Below, piece by piece: positions 8,672-17,709 of a stretch of 60,782 nt of DNA (position 1 is the stretch's first letter; each line of letters starts with the position of its first letter). The notes under the pieces were generated by a model, which had not been told where the DNA came from, ran no database searches, and saw only the letters and a program-made list of their open reading frames with translations. The stretch is taken from NCBI GenBank assembly GCA_031284745.1, contig JAITXJ010000020.1:1-60782 (forward strand), written 5' to 3'. This DNA is from Acholeplasmatales bacterium (GTDB taxonomy: Bacteria > Bacillota_I > Bacilli_A > Acholeplasmatales > Acholeplasmataceae). Position numbers and translations under genes: made by a program.

Positions 8672-8791
8672 ACTTGTGTTTACACAAGATAGCGTTGATA
8701 TGGAAGGTTGTAGAAACGCGGTAAGCCGTTGCCCGTTGATAGTAATTTCCAGATAGCGAGTCAATACACCGATATATGACGAAGGAGAATA
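8672..8791 (+). promoter_or_regulatory. Structured 5' leader of the ribosomal operon
   Basis: The leader can fold into a first hairpin (CTTGTG-TTTA-CACAAG, 8673-8688), a long-range pairing of TGGAA (8701-8705) with TTCCA (8747-8751), and an internal hairpin around AACG...CGTT (8715-8730). The SD GAAGGAG is at 8781-8787. A folded leader in front of rpsJ suggests autogenous control by a ribosomal protein, as L4 does in gammaproteobacteria, but the fold is not recognised as that element and the ligand is unknown. Confidence 0.45.
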
Positions 8792-9103
8792 ATGGCAAAT
8801 TTTGTATTAAAGGTAAAAATGCGTTCGTATGATCATCAAGTTCTTGATCAGAAAGCTAAAGAAATCGTTGAGGGGGCGGCCAAGACTGGGGCTTTAGTCG
8901 ATGGTCCAATTCCGCTACCGACCAAAAGAGAGATCTTTACTGTTTTGAGATCCCCTCATGTTAACAAGGATTCTCGTGAGCAATTTGAAAGAAGAACTCA
9001 CAAAAGGTTAATTTTAATTACTAATCCGAATGGTAAAACATTGGATTTAATTAAGTCAATTTCTATGCCTTCCAGCATTGAAGTTGAAGTAAAGAGAGGA
9101 TAA
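8792..9103 (+). CDS. rpsJ: 30S ribosomal protein S10
   Basis: uS10 sits in the 30S head and also acts as NusE in transcription antitermination. The 103 residues are normal length and include [21 protein letters not shown] and [19 protein letters not shown], all family hallmarks. It is first in the supercluster and preceded by the SD GAAGGAG. rplC begins 4 bp after its stop. Confidence 0.98.
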   Translation: MANFVLKVKMRSYDHQVLDQKAKEIVEGAAKTGALVDGPIPLPTKREIFTVLRSPHVNKDSREQFERRTHKRLILITNPNGKTLDLIKSISMPSSIEVEVKRG

Positions 9104-9107
9104 AGCA

Positions 9108-9755
9108 ATGGCTAAAGGAATCTTAGGAAGAAAACTCGGAATGACCCAAATCTTTAGTGAAGAGGGAGCAGTAATTCCCGTTTCAGTAATAGAAGCTGGA
9201 GAAAATGTCATTCTTCAACAAAAAACCAAAGAAGTAGATGGTTACACCGCTACCCAAATCGGCTTTGAAAATTTACGAGAAAAATTAACTAACAAACCCC
9301 AAGTAGGGCACGTTAAAAAAGCTAATACCCAACCTAAGCGCTTTCTGCGAGAAATTCGTTTCGATTATTTAGAAAATGAATTATCTAGTTTAGAAGTGGG
9401 GACAGCCTTGAAAATCGAAGATATCTTTCAAGTTGGAGATATCGTGGATGTTCAAGGAATTACCAAAGGTAAAGGAGTTGCTGGTGTGGTTAAAAGACAT
9501 CACCAACATCGAGGACCAGAAACCCATGGTTCTAACTACCATCGTTTACCCGGTTCAATGGGTGCCATTAAAGGCAAACTTATTGGTAAGAATTTACCTG
9601 GACATTTGGGAACAGATTTAGTAAGCATTCAAAACTTGAAAATTGTGGCTTTATATCCAGAACATCAAGTAATATTAGTTAGTGGTTCGATTCCCGGACC
9701 TAAAAAAGGATTGGTGGTCGTTAAAACGGCGATCAAATCCAATGTAAGAGGTTAA
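9108..9755 (+). CDS. rplC: 50S ribosomal protein L3
   Basis: uL3 is an early-assembly 50S protein whose extension reaches the peptidyl transferase centre. The 215 residues start GILGRKLGMTQIF, the canonical N-terminus. The loop signature (VKRHHQHRGPETHGS, then YHRLPGSMGA) is present near residues 130-155, including the Gln that is methylated in some bacteria. It lies between rpsJ and rplD with 1-4 bp spacers. Confidence 0.98.
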   Translation: MAKGILGRKLGMTQIFSEEGAVIPVSVIEAGENVILQQKTKEVDGYTATQIGFENLREKLTNKPQVGHVKKANTQPKRFLREIRFDYLENELSSLEVGTALKIEDIFQVGDIVDVQGITKGKGVAGVVKRHHQHRGPETHGSNYHRLPGSMGAIKGKLIGKNLPGHLGTDLVSIQNLKIVALYPEHQVILVSGSIPGPKKGLVVVKTAIKSNVRG

Positions 9756-9756
9756 A

Positions 9757-10380
9757 ATGGCAGAATTAGAAAAATATTTAATAAATGGGGCCAAAGAAAA
9801 AATTACTATTTCCGATTATGTCTTCGGTATTGAACCCCATAATCAAGCGATCTATGATGTAGTTAATGCTCAAAGAGCCGCCATGCGTCAAGGAACTCAT
9901 GCCACCAAAACCCGCGCAATGGTTTCCGGTGGTGGTAAGAAACCTTGGAAACAAAAGGGTACTGGTCGAGCTCGACAAGGTTCTACCCGAAGTCCTCAAT
10001 GGTATCATGGTGGTATTGTCTTTGGACCGCAACCTCATAAGTATAATGTTAAAATTAATTTAAAGGTGCGACAATTAGCCCTGCGAAGTGCGCTTAGTTA
10101 TCATTTCAAGAATAATACTTTGATTATTATTGATAACCTTAAATTTGAAGCAGTAAAAACCAAAGAAGCAACTAGCCTTTTAAAGAGAGTTGGCGCTTCT
10201 AATAAGAACTTAATTCTCGATTGTCAATTCGATGACAACTTTGCATTAAGTGCGCGAAACATTGCATCAGTAAATATCCAATCAGTCAATCGTTCCAGTG
10301 TCTATGATATTTTAAATGCTAAAACCCTAATTCTTTCGGAAAGTGCGGTTAAATATTATGAAGAGGTATATCATGAGTAA
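9757..10380 (+). CDS. rplD: 50S ribosomal protein L4
   Basis: uL4 lines the exit tunnel; in some bacteria it also represses its own operon. The 207 residues contain the basic tunnel loop GGGKKPWKQKGTGRARQGS (about residues 50-69) followed by RSPQWYHGGIVFGP. Its end overlaps rplW by 8 bp. The structured operon leader makes it a reasonable candidate for autogenous control, but that is not shown here. Confidence 0.98.
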   Translation: MAELEKYLINGAKEKITISDYVFGIEPHNQAIYDVVNAQRAAMRQGTHATKTRAMVSGGGKKPWKQKGTGRARQGSTRSPQWYHGGIVFGPQPHKYNVKINLKVRQLALRSALSYHFKNNTLIIIDNLKFEAVKTKEATSLLKRVGASNKNLILDCQFDDNFALSARNIASVNIQSVNRSSVYDILNAKTLILSESAVKYYEEVYHE

Positions 10381-10660
10381 TTATGTCGATATTATCAAAA
10401 GTCCGATGCTCACCGAAGCATCCCTAAAATTAGTGGAAAAAGAAAATAAGTACACATTTAAAGTCAATCGTGATGCTCATAAAGATGAAATAACTAAAGC
10501 GATTGAAAGCTTATTCAATGTCACAGTTGAATCAATCAATACGGCTAATTATGTCAAGAAACCTACTCGTAGAGGTAATTACACTGGCTTTAAACCAGCA
10601 TATAAGAAAGCTGTGGTAAAACTTGCTAAAGGTCAAAAGATCGCAGCATTCAATGTTTAA
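10373..10660 (+). CDS. rplW: 50S ribosomal protein L23
   Basis: uL23 lies at the tunnel exit and docks SRP and trigger factor. The ATG at 10373 (MSNYVDIIKSPMLTEAS) gives 95 residues, the usual length; an in-frame ATG 30 bp upstream lies deep in rplD and would add ten unrelated residues. An AGAGG motif precedes the chosen start. It overlaps the rplD stop by 8 bp. The C-terminal loop carries RRGNYTGFKPAYKKAVV. Confidence 0.95.
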   Translation: MSNYVDIIKSPMLTEASLKLVEKENKYTFKVNRDAHKDEITKAIESLFNVTVESINTANYVKKPTRRGNYTGFKPAYKKAVVKLAKGQKIAAFNV

Positions 10661-10689
10661 TATGGAAAAAACATTAGAGGAGAACAAAC

Positions 10690-11520
10690 ATGGGAATAAA
10701 AATCTATAAACCTACCACTAACGGTAGAAGAAATATGACCTCCCTTACCTACGAAGAAATTACAACAAAAACTCCTGAGAAATCACTACTTGTTTCGCTG
10801 GCTAATCATGCTGGCCGCAATAGTGAAGGACATATTACCGTAAGACATCAAGGTGGAGGCTCAAGAAGAAAATATCGAATTATTGATTTCAAAAGAAATA
10901 AGTTTGATATTATTGGCAAGGTTGGAAGTATTGAATACGATCCCAATCGTAATGCAAATATTTGTATAATTAATTATGTTGATGGCGAAAAACGTTACAT
11001 CATTTGGCCAAAGGGCTTAAATATTGGTGATAGCATTATCGCTGGTGAAGCGGTGGATATTAAGGTTGGTAATGCCTTGAGAATTAAAAATATTCCCGTG
11101 GGAACCACCATTCATAATATTGAATTAAAACCTGGTAAAGGTGGACAATTAGCCAGGGCAGCTGGTGCTTCGGCCCAAATTCTTGGTCGAGAAGATCGCT
11201 ATGTCTTAATTAGATTACAATCTAGTGAAGTTCGTAAGGTCTTAGGCGAATGTATGGCAACCATCGGAGTCGTTGGTAATGAAGAATATAATCTGGTTAA
11301 TATTGGAAAAGCCGGCCGAACTAGACATATGGGAATTCGCCCAACAGTTCGTGGTTCAGTAATGAACCCTAACGATCACCCACACGGTGGTGGTGAAGGT
11401 AAAGCTCCAATTGGTCGTAAGTCACAAATGACTCCTTGGGGAAAGAAAGCTCGAGGGGTGAAGACTCGAGACAAGAAGAAAGCTTCTGGTAAGTTAATTA
11501 TTAGAAGAAGAAGTAAATAG
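10690..11520 (+). CDS. rplB: 50S ribosomal protein L2
   Basis: uL2 is required for subunit joining and peptidyl transfer. The 276 residues show the OB/SH3 core and the C-terminal [20 protein letters not shown] segment containing the essential His. The SD AGAGGAG lies just upstream. The 29-bp gap after rplW is one of the larger ones in the cluster. Confidence 0.98.
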   Translation: MGIKIYKPTTNGRRNMTSLTYEEITTKTPEKSLLVSLANHAGRNSEGHITVRHQGGGSRRKYRIIDFKRNKFDIIGKVGSIEYDPNRNANICIINYVDGEKRYIIWPKGLNIGDSIIAGEAVDIKVGNALRIKNIPVGTTIHNIELKPGKGGQLARAAGASAQILGREDRYVLIRLQSSEVRKVLGECMATIGVVGNEEYNLVNIGKAGRTRHMGIRPTVRGSVMNPNDHPHGGGEGKAPIGRKSQMTPWGKKARGVKTRDKKKASGKLIIRRRSK

Positions 11521-11528
11521 AGGTTGAT

Positions 11529-11807
11529 ATGGGAAGATCAGTAAAAAAAGGCGCCTTCTTAGACGCACACTTACTCGCGAAAGTTGAAAAATTAAAAAAA
11601 GCTAATGAAAAGAAAGTAATTCAAACTTGGTCTCGCCGATCAACGATTACGCCAATATTCATTGGTTATACTATCGCTGTTCACAATGGAAAAGAACATA
11701 CTCCTGTTTATGTAACGGAAGACATGGTAGGTCATAAGTTTGGGGAATTTGCTCCAACAAGAACCTTTCGTGGGCATAAAAAAGAAGATAAAAAGGCAGG
11801 TAAATAA
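11529..11807 (+). CDS. rpsS: 30S ribosomal protein S19
   Basis: uS19 is in the 30S head near the A-site finger. The 92 residues start [14 protein letters not shown] and end with the family's [15 protein letters not shown] motif and a lysine-rich tail. rplV starts 2 bp after its stop, so the two are likely coupled. Confidence 0.98.
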   Translation: MGRSVKKGAFLDAHLLAKVEKLKKANEKKVIQTWSRRSTITPIFIGYTIAVHNGKEHTPVYVTEDMVGHKFGEFAPTRTFRGHKKEDKKAGK

Positions 11808-11809
11808 TT

Positions 11810-12145
11810 ATGGAATCATTTGCAATTGCCAAAATGCAACGCATTGCTCCGCGGAAAGTCCGAATAGTTTTAGATTTAGTACGCGGTAAGAAAATCAAGG
11901 AAGCCCGGGCTCTATTAATGTTTACGCCCAAAGCTGCCAGTCCAATTATCTTAAAAGTCTTAAATTCCGCCGTCGCTAATGCCGTTAATAACAATAAACA
12001 AAAGGAAGAAGCTCTTTATATTAAAACTTGTTTTGCATCAGAAGGTCAGACTTTAAAAAGAATGCAACCAAGATCTAAGGGTTCCGCATCACCAATCATG
12101 AAAAGGACTAGCCACATTACTGTGATACTAGACACTAAGGAGTAA
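11810..12145 (+). CDS. rplV: 50S ribosomal protein L22
   Basis: uL22 extends a beta hairpin into the exit tunnel near the macrolide site. The 111 residues include [18 protein letters not shown] and the C-terminal [19 protein letters not shown] signature. It sits between rpsS and rpsC with 2-6 bp spacing. Confidence 0.98.
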   Translation: MESFAIAKMQRIAPRKVRIVLDLVRGKKIKEARALLMFTPKAASPIILKVLNSAVANAVNNNKQKEEALYIKTCFASEGQTLKRMQPRSKGSASPIMKRTSHITVILDTKE

Positions 12146-12151
12146 TTAAGT

Positions 12152-12994
12152 ATGGGACAAAAAGTTAATCCAATCGGACTAAGAACCGGAATAATTCGAG
12201 GCTGGGATTCTAAGTGGTATGCTAGAAATCTCGAAGTTCCTGCTTTAATTAAAGAAGATTATGAAATTAGAAAATATTTACTTACGAAATTTAAATTTGC
12301 TGGTCTTTCGCATATTGAAATTGAAAGATCAAAAATTAAAGACGATAAAGGGGTCGAAAAGCATAGCGTACGAGTTACGGTGTATGCGGCTAAGCAAGCT
12401 TCCCTCCGTTCGGAAGTGAAGAAAACTGAGGACAATAATCCGCAAAAAAATCCTTCTTACATTGATGCGGCGAATGCCTATCTCAGTAAATTAATTAAAA
12501 AAGAAGTAATAATTAGTACTAGAGGGGTGGTTAAACCCGAAAGAGTGGCTTATATTACGGCTTGTAATATTGCTAGAGATTTAGAAGGTCGGGTATCTTT
12601 CCGAAAGGCCCAAAAGACCGCTATTTCCAAAGCTTTAAGAGCTGGTGCTAAGGGAATTAAAACGAAAGTCGCTGGTCGTTTAGGGGGAGCAGAAATCGCT
12701 CGAACTGAAGGATATGCGGAAGGTCGTGTACCCCTTCATACACTTCGTGCTGATGTTGATTATGCAACTTGCGAAGCTAATACCACTTATGGTAAATTAG
12801 GGGTGAAAGTTTGGATTTATATGGGTGAAGTTTTACCCGGTATGACCAGAGCTGATTTAGCACCAAAACCGGAAAAAAGACCTAATCAAACTTATACTAA
12901 TGATCGTCCTCATGATAATCAAAATAAGGGGAATAAGTCTTTGGGTAAGGCCCGAGCTGCTAAAATTTCGGAAGATAATGGAGGTAATGAATAA
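12152..12994 (+). CDS. rpsC: 30S ribosomal protein S3, variant KH domain
   Basis: uS3 lies at the mRNA entry channel and contributes to mRNA unwinding. The N-terminus ([20 protein letters not shown]) and the C-terminal domain ([56 protein letters not shown]) are typical. At 280 residues it is about 60 longer than in Bacillus. The KH core, residues 79-115, is unusual: where the family has IGKGG, it reads [11 protein letters not shown] followed by a Asn/Lys-rich insert, so the GXXG loop is missing. There is no frameshift. A charged tail of about 40 residues is added at the C-terminus. Its stop overlaps the rplP start. Confidence 0.96.
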   Translation: MGQKVNPIGLRTGIIRGWDSKWYARNLEVPALIKEDYEIRKYLLTKFKFAGLSHIEIERSKIKDDKGVEKHSVRVTVYAAKQASLRSEVKKTEDNNPQKNPSYIDAANAYLSKLIKKEVIISTRGVVKPERVAYITACNIARDLEGRVSFRKAQKTAISKALRAGAKGIKTKVAGRLGGAEIARTEGYAEGRVPLHTLRADVDYATCEANTTYGKLGVKVWIYMGEVLPGMTRADLAPKPEKRPNQTYTNDRPHDNQNKGNKSLGKARAAKISEDNGGNE

Positions 12995-13425
12995 TGTTAC
13001 AACCAAAAAGAGTAAAGTTTCGTCGTCCTCATCGTGTTTCATATGAAGGACATGTTAAAGGAAAAAATACCATGGTAAATGGTGATTATGGTCTTGTGGC
13101 TTTAGAGGGTGCTTGGATCACCAGTCGCCAAATTGAAGCTGCCAGAATTGCTATTACTAGGCACATGAAGAGATTAGGTCAATTATGGATCAACATCTTC
13201 CCTCATCTTTCCATTTCGAAAAAACCAGCGGAAATTCGTATGGGTAGTGGTAAAGGTGCTCCCGACCATTGGGTTGCGGTAGTTAAAATTGGGAAAGTTA
13301 TGTTTGAATTAAATGGAGTTAGTGAAGAAATCGCTCGGGAAGCCCTGCGTTTAGCCACCCATAAATTGCCGATAAGTTGTAAGATAGTTACCAAGGAGGC
13401 ATGGAATAATGAAGTCAACAAGTAA
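12994..13425 (+). CDS. rplP: 50S ribosomal protein L16
   Basis: uL16 organises the A-site of the 50S. The 143 residues match the family, with the N-terminal [11 protein letters not shown], the segment [16 protein letters not shown] and the C-terminal [11 protein letters not shown]. The start overlaps the rpsC stop by one base (TAATG), and the 3' end overlaps rpmC by 17 bp. Confidence 0.98.
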   Translation: MLQPKRVKFRRPHRVSYEGHVKGKNTMVNGDYGLVALEGAWITSRQIEAARIAITRHMKRLGQLWINIFPHLSISKKPAEIRMGSGKGAPDHWVAVVKIGKVMFELNGVSEEIAREALRLATHKLPISCKIVTKEAWNNEVNK

Positions 13426-13618
13426 TTTAAAAGAATATCGAAAATTAAGCGTTGAGCAGCTCACAAAAAGAGCTGAGGAACTTAAAAAAGATTTATTTAA
13501 TCTGCGATTTCAAAATGCCACTGGTAATTTAGAATCAACCGCAAAAATCCCGCAAACTAGAAAAATGATTGCGCAAATCTTAACAATCATTACCGAAAAA
13601 AAGGATAAAGGTGAATAA
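13409..13618 (+). CDS. rpmC: 50S ribosomal protein L29
   Basis: uL29 is a small two-helix protein at the tunnel exit. The 69 residues include [21 protein letters not shown], with the motif LxxLRFQxATGxLE easily recognised. The strong SD AAGGAGG lies inside the end of rplP, which supports the start at 13409 despite the overlap. Confidence 0.97.
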   Translation: MKSTSNLKEYRKLSVEQLTKRAEELKKDLFNLRFQNATGNLESTAKIPQTRKMIAQILTIITEKKDKGE

Positions 13619-13619
13619 T

Positions 13620-13874
13620 ATGGCCCATAAAGAATTTATCGGAATTGTAACTTCGACTAAAATGGAAAAAACCATCACGGTTAGTGTGGATCATTTCGTA
13701 ATTAATCGAATTTATAAAAAAAGAGTAAAGGTATCAAAAAAATTTCATGTTCATGATGAACAAGGCCTCGCCCAAGAAGGTGATTTAGTTTCAATTATTG
13801 AAACAAGACCTCTTTCGAAAACCAAAGCTTTCCGTTTATTGGAAGTTTTAAAAACTGCGGGAGGTAAGGAATAA
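13620..13874 (+). CDS. rpsQ: 30S ribosomal protein S17
   Basis: uS17 is an OB-fold primary 16S-binding protein. The ATG at 13620 ([18 protein letters not shown]) has an AAAGGTG SD at good spacing and gives 84 residues; an ATG 9 bp upstream would fall inside the SD-to-start region and is not preferred. The typical [10 protein letters not shown] and [18 protein letters not shown] segments are present. The stop overlaps rplN by one base. Confidence 0.96.
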   Translation: MAHKEFIGIVTSTKMEKTITVSVDHFVINRIYKKRVKVSKKFHVHDEQGLAQEGDLVSIIETRPLSKTKAFRLLEVLKTAGGKE

Positions 13875-14242
13875 TGGTTCAACAAGAAACGAGATTAATT
13901 GTTGCTGATAATAGTGGCGCTAAAGAAGCCTTAGTTATTAAAGTTTTAGGTGGCACCAGAAAAAGATATGCAAATATTGGTGATGTGGTAGTCGTGACGA
14001 TTAAAAAAGCTATACCTTCTGGCTTGGTGAAAAAAAGCGATGTTGTTAAAGCAGTTATTGTGCGAACAACTTCCGGATTAAAAAGAGCTGATGGTTCTTA
14101 CATTAAATTTGATGAAAATGCTTGCGTTATCATCAAAGAAGATCTTAATCCGCGGGGAACACGTATTTTTGGACCAGTGGCTCGCGAACTTCGAGAAAAG
14201 AATTTTATGAAGATTGTTTCGCTAGCGAGCGAAGTATTGTAG
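13874..14242 (+). CDS. rplN: 50S ribosomal protein L14
   Basis: uL14 contacts the 30S at bridge B8 and binds RsfS. The 122 residues are a perfect length match with [18 protein letters not shown] at the start and [17 protein letters not shown] near the end. The ATG overlaps the rpsQ stop (TAATG). Confidence 0.98.
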   Translation: MVQQETRLIVADNSGAKEALVIKVLGGTRKRYANIGDVVVVTIKKAIPSGLVKKSDVVKAVIVRTTSGLKRADGSYIKFDENACVIIKEDLNPRGTRIFGPVARELREKNFMKIVSLASEVL

Positions 14243-14250
14243 GAGAAGAT

Positions 14251-14805
14251 ATGAAAATAAAAGTTGGCGATACAGTTGTCCTCTTAACAGGTGATAAGAA
14301 AGACAAGTTTGTAGAAGATAAAAAAGGGGTAAAATCTCGTAAAACTGGTAAAGTTTTAAAAGTTTTACCGAAAGAAGAAAAAGTTATTGTCGAAGGTTTT
14401 AATTTGATTAAAAAACATCAACGTCCCCAAAGAGAGAACGAGGATGGGAAGATTATTACTACTGAGGCTCCAATTCATGTGTCTAACGTAGCCGTTGTTG
14501 ATCCTAAGACTAATACTCCGACGAGAGTTGGTTACAAAAATGTCAATGGAACGAATGTTCGAATTGCCCGCAAGAGTGGTGAACTCTTAGAAAAAGTTAG
14601 CACTTCGAAAAAGGCTCTCAAAGCAAAAGAAACCACCGCTCCAAAGGAAGTAAAAGCTAAGGATGTCAAGGCGAAAGAAACTGCCGCTCCTAAAGAAGTG
14701 AAAGCAAAAGAAACCACCGCTCCTAAAGAAGTGAAAGCAAAAGAAACTGCTGCTCCTAAGGAAGTAAAAGCTAAGGAACCAAAAGTTAAGAAGGAGACGA
14801 AATAA
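14251..14805 (+). CDS. rplX: 50S ribosomal protein L24 with repetitive lysine-rich tail
   Basis: uL24 starts 50S assembly. Residues 1-115 are the ordinary protein ([19 protein letters not shown] motif, [26 protein letters not shown]). The protein is 184 residues against about 103 usually. Residues about 125-184 consist of tandem units of the type [11 protein letters not shown], about four copies with variants, rich in Lys, Ala and Glu. The tail is probably disordered or helical and may bind rRNA. The DNA repeats there could expand or contract by slippage. It overlaps rplE by one base. Confidence 0.95.
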   Translation: MKIKVGDTVVLLTGDKKDKFVEDKKGVKSRKTGKVLKVLPKEEKVIVEGFNLIKKHQRPQRENEDGKIITTEAPIHVSNVAVVDPKTNTPTRVGYKNVNGTNVRIARKSGELLEKVSTSKKALKAKETTAPKEVKAKDVKAKETAAPKEVKAKETTAPKEVKAKETAAPKEVKAKEPKVKKETK

Positions 14806-15344
14806 TGTCAAGATTTAAAGAATTATACAAAAATACCATTACTCCGGCTTTAATTAAGGAATTTAGTTACTCTTCAGTGATGGCGGTTCCTAAACTAGAA
14901 AAGATTGTGGTTAATGTCGGAGCTGGGGAAGCGATTACTGATGCGAAAATTATTGATGTTTTTGCGGAAGAGATAAAAACCTTAACTGGTCAAACACCGA
15001 TTATTACAAAGGCTAAAAAATCAATTTCTAATTTCAAATTACGAGAAGGTGTCTCCATTGGGGTTAAAGTGACTCTAAGAGGAGAAAAAATGTACTACTT
15101 TCTCGAAAAATTGATCGTTATGGCTCTACCGCGAGTACGAGACTTTCGGGGTGTTAATCAAAACAGTTTCGATGGACGAGGTAATTATACCTTAGGTATT
15201 AGAGAACAAATCATTTTCCCAGAAGTTGTCTTTGATAAAATTAGAAAAATTAAAGGAATGGATATTGTCATTGTGACCACTGCTAAAAGCGATAAAGAAG
15301 CCAAGGCATTGCTTCAAGGCTTTGGAATGCCATTTAGGAAATAA
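14805..15344 (+). CDS. rplE: 50S ribosomal protein L5
   Basis: uL5 forms part of the central protuberance and binds 5S rRNA. The 179 residues include [32 protein letters not shown] and [20 protein letters not shown], all hallmarks. Its ATG overlaps the rplX stop. Confidence 0.98.
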   Translation: MSRFKELYKNTITPALIKEFSYSSVMAVPKLEKIVVNVGAGEAITDAKIIDVFAEEIKTLTGQTPIITKAKKSISNFKLREGVSIGVKVTLRGEKMYYFLEKLIVMALPRVRDFRGVNQNSFDGRGNYTLGIREQIIFPEVVFDKIRKIKGMDIVIVTTAKSDKEAKALLQGFGMPFRK

Positions 15345-15352
15345 GGAGAGTT

Positions 15353-15622
15353 ATGGCAAAAGTAAGTAAAATTGTAAAAAATGAAAAAAGAAAAGTGATT
15401 GTTGCTCGCTATCAAGAAAAACGTCTGGAATTAAAAAAGAAAGGCGATTATGCTGGTCTAGCAAAGCTTCCACGAAATGCATCTCCTGTACGAGTTCGTC
15501 ATCGTGATTCCATCGATGGTCGACCTCATGGATATTTAAGAAAATTTGGTATTGCCAGAATTCACTTCCGTGAACTAGCAAGCGAAGGTAAAATACCTGG
15601 TGTCAAAAAGGCATCTTGGTAA
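15353..15622 (+). CDS. rpsN: 30S ribosomal protein S14, long zinc-free form
   Basis: uS14 is an essential late-assembly 30S head protein. This copy is 89 residues and has no cysteine, so it is the long C-minus type, with [20 protein letters not shown] and a C-terminal [10 protein letters not shown]. In Bacillus and many relatives the spc operon holds the short 61-residue zinc form and the long form is an extra gene elsewhere. Here the long form occupies the operon position. An AAGGAGAG SD precedes the ATG. Confidence 0.96.
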   Translation: MAKVSKIVKNEKRKVIVARYQEKRLELKKKGDYAGLAKLPRNASPVRVRHRDSIDGRPHGYLRKFGIARIHFRELASEGKIPGVKKASW

Positions 15623-15639
15623 GGTAGGAGGAACTCAAA

Positions 15640-16038
15640 ATGGTTATATCTGATCCTATTGCGGATCTATTAACAAGAATCCGCAACGCAAATATGGTAC
15701 ATCTTCCAACAGTAAAAATGCCTCATTCCCATTTGAAACATGAAATTTTAGTGGTTTTAAAACGGGAAGGCTATATTGAAGAAGTTGCTACTACGCAAAG
15801 TGGAATTAAAAAAGATTTAATTGTCACTTTGAAATATACCCAGACTAAAGATAAAGTTATCAATGGTCTTACAAGGATATCGAAGCCTGGTTTAAGAGTT
15901 TATGCCTCGGTTCACGAAATACCTCGCGTACTTGGTGGTTTAGGAATTGCTATTCTTTCGACTAGTCAAGGCATTAAAACAGATAGGGAAGCTAGAAACG
16001 CTAAAATTGGCGGCGAAGTGCTAGCTTACATTTGGTAG
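15640..16038 (+). CDS. rpsH: 30S ribosomal protein S8
   Basis: uS8 binds the central domain of 16S rRNA; in enterobacteria it represses the spc operon. The 132 residues start with SDPIADLLTRIRNANMV and end with the STSQGIKTDREARNAKIGGE signature. SD TAGGAGG precedes the start. Confidence 0.98.
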   Translation: MVISDPIADLLTRIRNANMVHLPTVKMPHSHLKHEILVVLKREGYIEEVATTQSGIKKDLIVTLKYTQTKDKVINGLTRISKPGLRVYASVHEIPRVLGGLGIAILSTSQGIKTDREARNAKIGGEVLAYIW

Positions 16039-16048
16039 GAGGTTAATA

Positions 16049-16588
16049 ATGAGTCGTATAGGTAATAAAATTATTAATATTCCCGCGGGAGTCGAAGTTA
16101 TTATTAGTGAAAATAATCACGTGGTGGTCAAAGCTAATAAAATTGAATTAAGCAATGACTTTAATCCGCTAATTAAAATTACAAAAGAAGGTTCAACCAT
16201 TAAATTAGAAAGACCTAATGATTTAGGTTTTACTCGTAAAATTCATGGTACAACAAGAGCTTTACTAGCCAATATGGTTACTGGAGTGGGGACTGGGTTT
16301 AAAAAGCAACTCGAAATTCAAGGGGTTGGTTATAAAGCGGCGGTCGAAGGTAGTCGATTAGTTCTGAATGTAGGCTTTTCTCATCCTGTCTACTTTGAAA
16401 TCTCAAAGACTTTAAAAGTAGAAACTCCCAAACCTACTGATATAATTGTTAGTGGTAGTGATAAACAAGAAGTTGGTCAATTTGCAGCGGTAGTTCGAGC
16501 TACCTGCAAGCCAGAACCTTACAAAGGTAAAGGTATTCGATACGTGGGAGAAACAGTTCGTCGTAAAGCCGGCAAAACTGCTAAATAA
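16049..16588 (+). CDS. rplF: 50S ribosomal protein L6
   Basis: uL6 lies near the sarcin-ricin loop. The 179 residues start SRIGNKIINIPAGVEV, carry GVGTGFKKQLEIQGVGYKA in the middle, and end with the canonical PEPYKGKGIRYVGE. It lies between rpsH and rplR. Confidence 0.98.
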   Translation: MSRIGNKIINIPAGVEVIISENNHVVVKANKIELSNDFNPLIKITKEGSTIKLERPNDLGFTRKIHGTTRALLANMVTGVGTGFKKQLEIQGVGYKAAVEGSRLVLNVGFSHPVYFEISKTLKVETPKPTDIIVSGSDKQEVGQFAAVVRATCKPEPYKGKGIRYVGETVRRKAGKTAK

Positions 16589-16597
16589 GGAGAAAAT

Positions 16598-16951
16598 ATG
16601 ATTAAAAAAATATCATCTAATGAAGTTCGTCTAGAAAGACACTTAAGAATTAGAAATCACATTAATGGCACTCAGCTGCGTCCTCGTTTAGTAGTCTTCC
16701 GTTCCAACAGCGCAATTTATGCGCAAATAATTGATGATGTTCGCCAACACACCTTGGTAAGTGCTTCGACCAAAGAAGCCGCACTTAAAGGGTCCAACAT
16801 CGAAAATGCGAAGAAGGTTGGTTTGCTAATTGGTAAAAAAGCGATCGATGCGGGAATTACGAAAGTGGTTTTTGATCGAGGTGGCTACATTTATACTGGT
16901 AAGGTTAAAGCTTTAGCCGATGGTGCCCGGGAAGCCGGTTTGGACTTTTAG
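16598..16951 (+). CDS. rplR: 50S ribosomal protein L18
   Basis: uL18 binds 5S rRNA with L5 and L25/CTC. The 117 residues contain [16 protein letters not shown] and the C-terminal signature [20 protein letters not shown]. An AAGGAGA SD lies just upstream. Confidence 0.98.
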   Translation: MIKKISSNEVRLERHLRIRNHINGTQLRPRLVVFRSNSAIYAQIIDDVRQHTLVSASTKEAALKGSNIENAKKVGLLIGKKAIDAGITKVVFDRGGYIYTGKVKALADGAREAGLDF

Positions 16952-16959
16952 GAGGATTT

Positions 16960-17529
16960 ATGGAATATAAAGAACGTACCCAAGAATTGGATGAAAAATT
17001 AATTACAATAAATCGAATCACAAAAGTTACCAAAGGTGGTCGTCGTTTACGTTTCTCGGCTTTAGTTATTGTCGGTGATCATAATGGTCGAGTTGGCTTT
17101 GGAACTGGTAAAGGTCGAGAAGTAACGGATGCCATTAAAAAAGGTGGCGAAGCTGCTCGTAAGAATGTTTTTAAAATACCGAGAGTTAATACCACAATTC
17201 CGCATTTAGTAGTAGCTTCCTATGGAGCTTCGAAAGTAATTATGAAACCAGCTCCTCAAGGATCAGGTATCATTGCGGGTGGTGCAGCTCGTGGCGTCTT
17301 TGAATTAGCCGGTATTACCGATGTTTCCTGCAAGGCTCTGGGCTCACGCACCAAGATTAATATGGTAAGAGCGGTCTTTGAAGGTTTAAATATTTTACAC
17401 ACCAAGGAACACTTATTTGTTAATCGCGGTTTACTAACCAAAGAACAAGTGGTGGAATTACCAGATTTTACTAAAGAATTAGAAACTTTAGGGGAAGAAA
17501 ATATTGAGGAAGGTGGTCACAATGAGTAA
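16960..17529 (+). CDS. rpsE: 30S ribosomal protein S5
   Basis: uS5 is at the mRNA entry channel and helps decoding accuracy. The 189 residues include GGRRLRFSALVIVGDHNG and VGFGTGKGREVTDAIKK, and the C-terminal acetyl-CoA-like fold region. It is about 20 residues longer than in Bacillus because of an acidic tail. The stop overlaps rpmD by 8 bp. Confidence 0.98.
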   Translation: MEYKERTQELDEKLITINRITKVTKGGRRLRFSALVIVGDHNGRVGFGTGKGREVTDAIKKGGEAARKNVFKIPRVNTTIPHLVVASYGASKVIMKPAPQGSGIIAGGAARGVFELAGITDVSCKALGSRTKINMVRAVFEGLNILHTKEHLFVNRGLLTKEQVVELPDFTKELETLGEENIEEGGHNE

Positions 17530-17707
17530 AGTAGAAGTAACTTTAGTAAAAAGCTTAATTGGTCGTCGTCCATCCCAAATTGCTACCGCGCAAGCTCTTG
17601 GCCTCAAAAGAATTGGCAGTAAAGTTGTTAAAGAAACTAATGATGCTATTCTTGGTCAAATTAAAACGATTGCACACTTAATTAGTGTCAAGGAATTAGG
17701 AGAATAA
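17522..17707 (+). CDS. rpmD: 50S ribosomal protein L30
   Basis: uL30 is a small 50S protein. The ATG at 17522 ([20 protein letters not shown]) gives the expected 61 residues; an in-frame ATG 18 bp upstream lies in rpsE and would add six unrelated residues. A GGAAGGTGG SD precedes the chosen start. It overlaps the rpsE stop by 8 bp. Confidence 0.96.
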   Translation: MSKVEVTLVKSLIGRRPSQIATAQALGLKRIGSKVVKETNDAILGQIKTIAHLISVKELGE

Positions 17708-17709
17708 TT

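Larger units (their letters stand above)
8322..8791. other. 470-bp spacer before the ribosomal operon
   Basis: This spacer contains, left to right: a reverse-strand terminator-like hairpin (8371-8399), a reverse-strand extended -10 (8431-8436), one copy of a 65-bp dispersed repeat (8475-8539), an imperfect AT-rich inverted repeat (about 8564-8627, arms around ATAAAATATCTAT and ATAGATGTTTTAT), the S10-operon promoter (8636-8665) and its structured leader (8672-8791). No protein-coding gene was found. Confidence 0.6.

Noticed and set aside
9778-10038. Reverse-strand frame over rplD and similar frames in other ribosomal genes
   Set aside because: They overlap strongly conserved genes and have no SD, promoter or recognisable product.
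14532-14811. Long reverse-strand frames across the rplX tail
   Set aside because: They result from the repetitive Lys/Ala/Glu codons of L24 read in reverse and have no independent support.
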